Source: Pedobacter sp. (GTDB lineage: Bacteria; Bacteroidota; Bacteroidia; Sphingobacteriales; Sphingobacteriaceae). From it: a DNA stretch of 6,263 nt. The notes under the pieces were generated by a model. It made no database searches and was not told where the DNA came from. It worked only from the letters and a program-made list of their open reading frames with translations. The stretch is from positions 1 to 6,263 of the forward strand of contig JAQBOT010000448.1 in the NCBI GenBank assembly GCA_028287885.1. The letters are read 5' to 3'. Within the stretch, counting starts at the first letter, position 1. Every line of letters starts with the position of its first letter. Positions 5,200 through 6,263 of this stretch are shown here, in pieces. The position numbers and the translations under genes were made by a program.

Positions 5200-5907
5200 T
5201 TACTTCTTGATCGATGCCTTGTATTTTGCATAATTGTCCCTGATGTACTTAATCGCGTCGTACTCGGTCCATTTCTTTGCCTGTTCATAGTCGGGCCTGT
5301 AGTTTAGCATAAACTGCTCAAGATCTTTACCCCGCAAGTCTGTCTCTTTCTGGATCAGCGTTTCATTAAAAAAATCATCTATTTCGCTTTGTTGCAGTTC
5401 TGTATTGTAGTACTTATTGAAGCGCCTTGCGTTTTTGGGTGTCTTACCAAATAGCTCGTAAATTGCGGTAAGAGGCGTAAACACATAAGAAAGCAAAGGT
5501 GGCTTGCCTGCGTAGAAAGATCCTTTATCGCGGAAATCCTGCTTAATCTGGTTCATCTCCTGCTTTTTAGATTGCCCGTAGATGTTTACCGTGTTCAGTG
5601 TGGTTCGGTTTAACTTCACAACAACATCCATCGGACCTACTACCCTGACCTGCCGGTCAGAAAAGTCGCGCTTTACAATCACGAGCGTATCGCCAACGGA
5701 AGCTTTAATTTCGAATATTCCCATGTCGTTACTACCTACAACAAAGTTATTCCGCTTGTTTGTGATCTCCGCAAGGGCAATCCGGTTCATGGTCCCACTT
5801 TCCATAACAACCCCTTTAACCAAAAAATCCTGTTGCGCAAGCGCTTGCGACAATGGAAAAAATGCAGTGAGGAGCAAGGCAAGAAGAACAAAAGGAATTT
5901 GTCTCAT
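5200..5907 (-). CDS. Secreted carboxypeptidase-like regulatory domain protein
   Basis: The 235-residue protein starts with a clear signal peptide: MRQ, a hydrophobic core PFVLLALLLTAFF, and a likely signal peptidase I site after QALA or QALAQ (about 24-25). No lipobox cysteine is present, so a periplasmic or exported soluble protein is expected. Residues about 28-110 form a small beta-sandwich domain of the CarboxypepD_reg-like type: VKGVVMESGTMNRIALAEI, then GSNDMGIFEI and GDTLVIVKRDF, ending VVVKLNRTTLNTVNIYG. Such domains often head TonB-dependent receptors, but no barrel or plug follows. Residues 111-235 form a charged, helix-rich tail rich in Lys, Asp and Tyr that I do not recognise. An in-frame ATG at 5952 would add 15 residues; the ATG at 5907 is preferred because it gives a normal signal peptide and because a -7 box (5925-5932) lies between the two. 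The ligand and role are unknown. Confidence 0.85.
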   Translation of the reverse strand: MRQIPFVLLALLLTAFFPLSQALAQQDFLVKGVVMESGTMNRIALAEITNKRNNFVVGSNDMGIFEIKASVGDTLVIVKRDFSDRQVRVVGPMDVVVKLNRTTLNTVNIYGQSKKQEMNQIKQDFRDKGSFYAGKPPLLSYVFTPLTAIYELFGKTPKNARRFNKYYNTELQQSEIDDFFNETLIQKETDLRGKDLEQFMLNYRPDYEQAKKWTEYDAIKYIRDNYAKYKASIKK

Positions 5908-5924
5908 TAGAATAGATAATCTTG

Positions 5925-5932
5925 CAAAAGTA
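5925..5932 (-). promoter_or_regulatory. Candidate -7 box for the carboxypeptidase-like gene
   Basis: The minus strand reads TACTTTTG, an exact TAnnTTTG match, 17 bases before the preferred ATG. Transcription would begin close to 5919, downstream of the alternative ATG at 5952, and so decides between the two starts. No good -33 TTTG was found. Confidence 0.4.
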
Positions 5933-5965
5933 ACTAATGATAAATGATTCACTTAGTTAAATAAC

Positions 5966-6028
5966 GTTAAAAATGCCACAATGAAGGCACGCGGCCATTT
6001 AAAACAGCTTCGACTTAAGCATTTTAAC
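5966..6028. repeat. Spaced inverted repeat in divergent promoter region
   Basis: GTTAAAAATGC (5966-5976) and GCATTTTAAC (6019-6028) are reverse complements apart from one extra A, and are 42 bases apart. They lie between the divergent carboxypeptidase-like gene and yicC, just upstream of the yicC -7 box. They could be a pair of binding half-sites or a chance A/T-rich match. Confidence 0.3.
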
Positions 6029-6037
6029 AATAAATTA

Positions 6038-6045
6038 TATCTTTG
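6038..6045 (+). promoter_or_regulatory. Candidate -7 box for yicC
   Basis: TATCTTTG matches TAnnTTTG exactly and ends three bases before the ATG at 6049. The surrounding TCTTTGCAC is shared with the acpP promoter (2790-2798). The start of transcription would fall at or beside the ATG, predicting a leaderless or nearly leaderless mRNA, or use of the second ATG at 6061. No strong -33 element was found (TTAA at 6015-6018 has the right 19-base spacing but two mismatches). Confidence 0.45.
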
Positions 6046-6048
6046 CAC

Positions 6049-6263
6049 ATGATAAAATCAATGACAGGCTATGGCCTGGCCGCTGCTGATCATGAAACTG
6101 GAAAGTTTTCTGTAGAGATCAAATCTCTAAACAGCAAGTTTTTAGAGCTCAATTTGAAGTTACCGAAAGCCTATTCGGAAAAAGAACTTGCTTTACGCAA
6201 TGTTTGCAGTAAAGAAATCGAGCGCGGCAAAGTTGGCGTTACCATCAACATCGAACGTCCTGA
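6049..6263 (+). CDS. yicC: YicC/YloC family endoribonuclease, N-terminal part (runs off right edge)
   Basis: The first 71 codons are present. The opening MIKSMTGYGLA is the hallmark of the YicC N-terminal domain, followed by FSVEIKSLNSKFLELNLKLP and by EIERGKVGVTINIER, all in family order. YicC proteins are about 290 residues and act in the cytoplasm; E. coli YicC has been linked to RNA degradation, including of the small RNA RyhB, and the family is now named as endoribonucleases. The C-terminal domain (DUF1732) is outside the window. In related genomes guanylate kinase often follows, but that cannot be seen here. The start at 6049 gives the normal MIKSMTGYG beginning; the ATG at 6061 (MTGYG) is an alternative because the -7 box lies very close. 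The gene is divergent from the carboxypeptidase-like protein gene. Confidence 0.93.
   Translation, partial: MIKSMTGYGLAAADHETGKFSVEIKSLNSKFLELNLKLPKAYSEKELALRNVCSKEIERGKVGVTINIERP

Noticed and set aside
5908..5952. N-terminal extension of the carboxypeptidase-like protein from the ATG at 5950-5952.
   Set aside because: It would put 15 residues before an otherwise standard signal peptide and would start upstream of the candidate -7 box.
1..6263. CRISPR array, insertion sequence, phage genes or a defence system.
   Set aside because: No spaced direct repeats, transposase or integrase motifs, or terminal inverted repeats were seen; the genes are housekeeping in type.

Overview
The window reads as an ordinary stretch of chromosome from a Bacteroidota bacterium, most likely family Sphingobacteriaceae (Pedobacter/Mucilaginibacter-like). 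Support: moderate A+T content with very A/T-rich leaders that lack Shine-Dalgarno sequences, -7 boxes of the Bacteroidota type (TAnnTTTG), the gene order acpP-fabF-rnc, a small IPExxxVDY-family protein next to pyruvate kinase, and a secreted carboxypeptidase-like regulatory-domain protein. The genus is inferred from protein style and not proven.

Layout from left to right. Positions 1-215 (minus) carry the N-terminal 71 codons of an unrecognised protein that runs off the left edge. Positions 216-543 hold no convincing gene; they contain a candidate promoter for that protein, a perfect 10-bp inverted repeat, an unexplained block at about 355-480, and a strong intrinsic terminator. Positions 544-631 (minus) encode tRNA-Ser(GGA), which has a G-G mismatch in its T stem and no encoded CCA. 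Pyruvate kinase (pyk, 681-2111, minus) and an IPExxxVDY-family protein of unknown function with a TTG start (2249-2668, minus) follow. Divergent from these is the plus-strand cluster acpP (2829-3065), fabF (3095-4348) and rnc (4375-5103). It faces a minus-strand gene for a secreted CarboxypepD_reg-like protein (5200-5907), which is in turn divergent from the start of yicC (6049 to the right edge).

How the genes relate: acpP and fabF supply the acyl carrier and the elongating ketosynthase of type II fatty-acid synthesis, and rnc, in the same probable operon, encodes the double-strand-specific ribonuclease III. Pyruvate kinase, on the opposite strand, makes the pyruvate that feeds acetyl-CoA. 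YicC is another RNA-processing factor. No mobile element, CRISPR array, phage gene or defence system was seen, and I found no convincing new multi-gene system. The points most worth a second look are the T-stem mismatch of tRNA-Ser, the unexplained block and hairpin between 329 and 480, the nearly leaderless start of yicC, the IPExxxVDY gene with its non-ATG start, and an inverted repeat in the acpP divergent promoter region.
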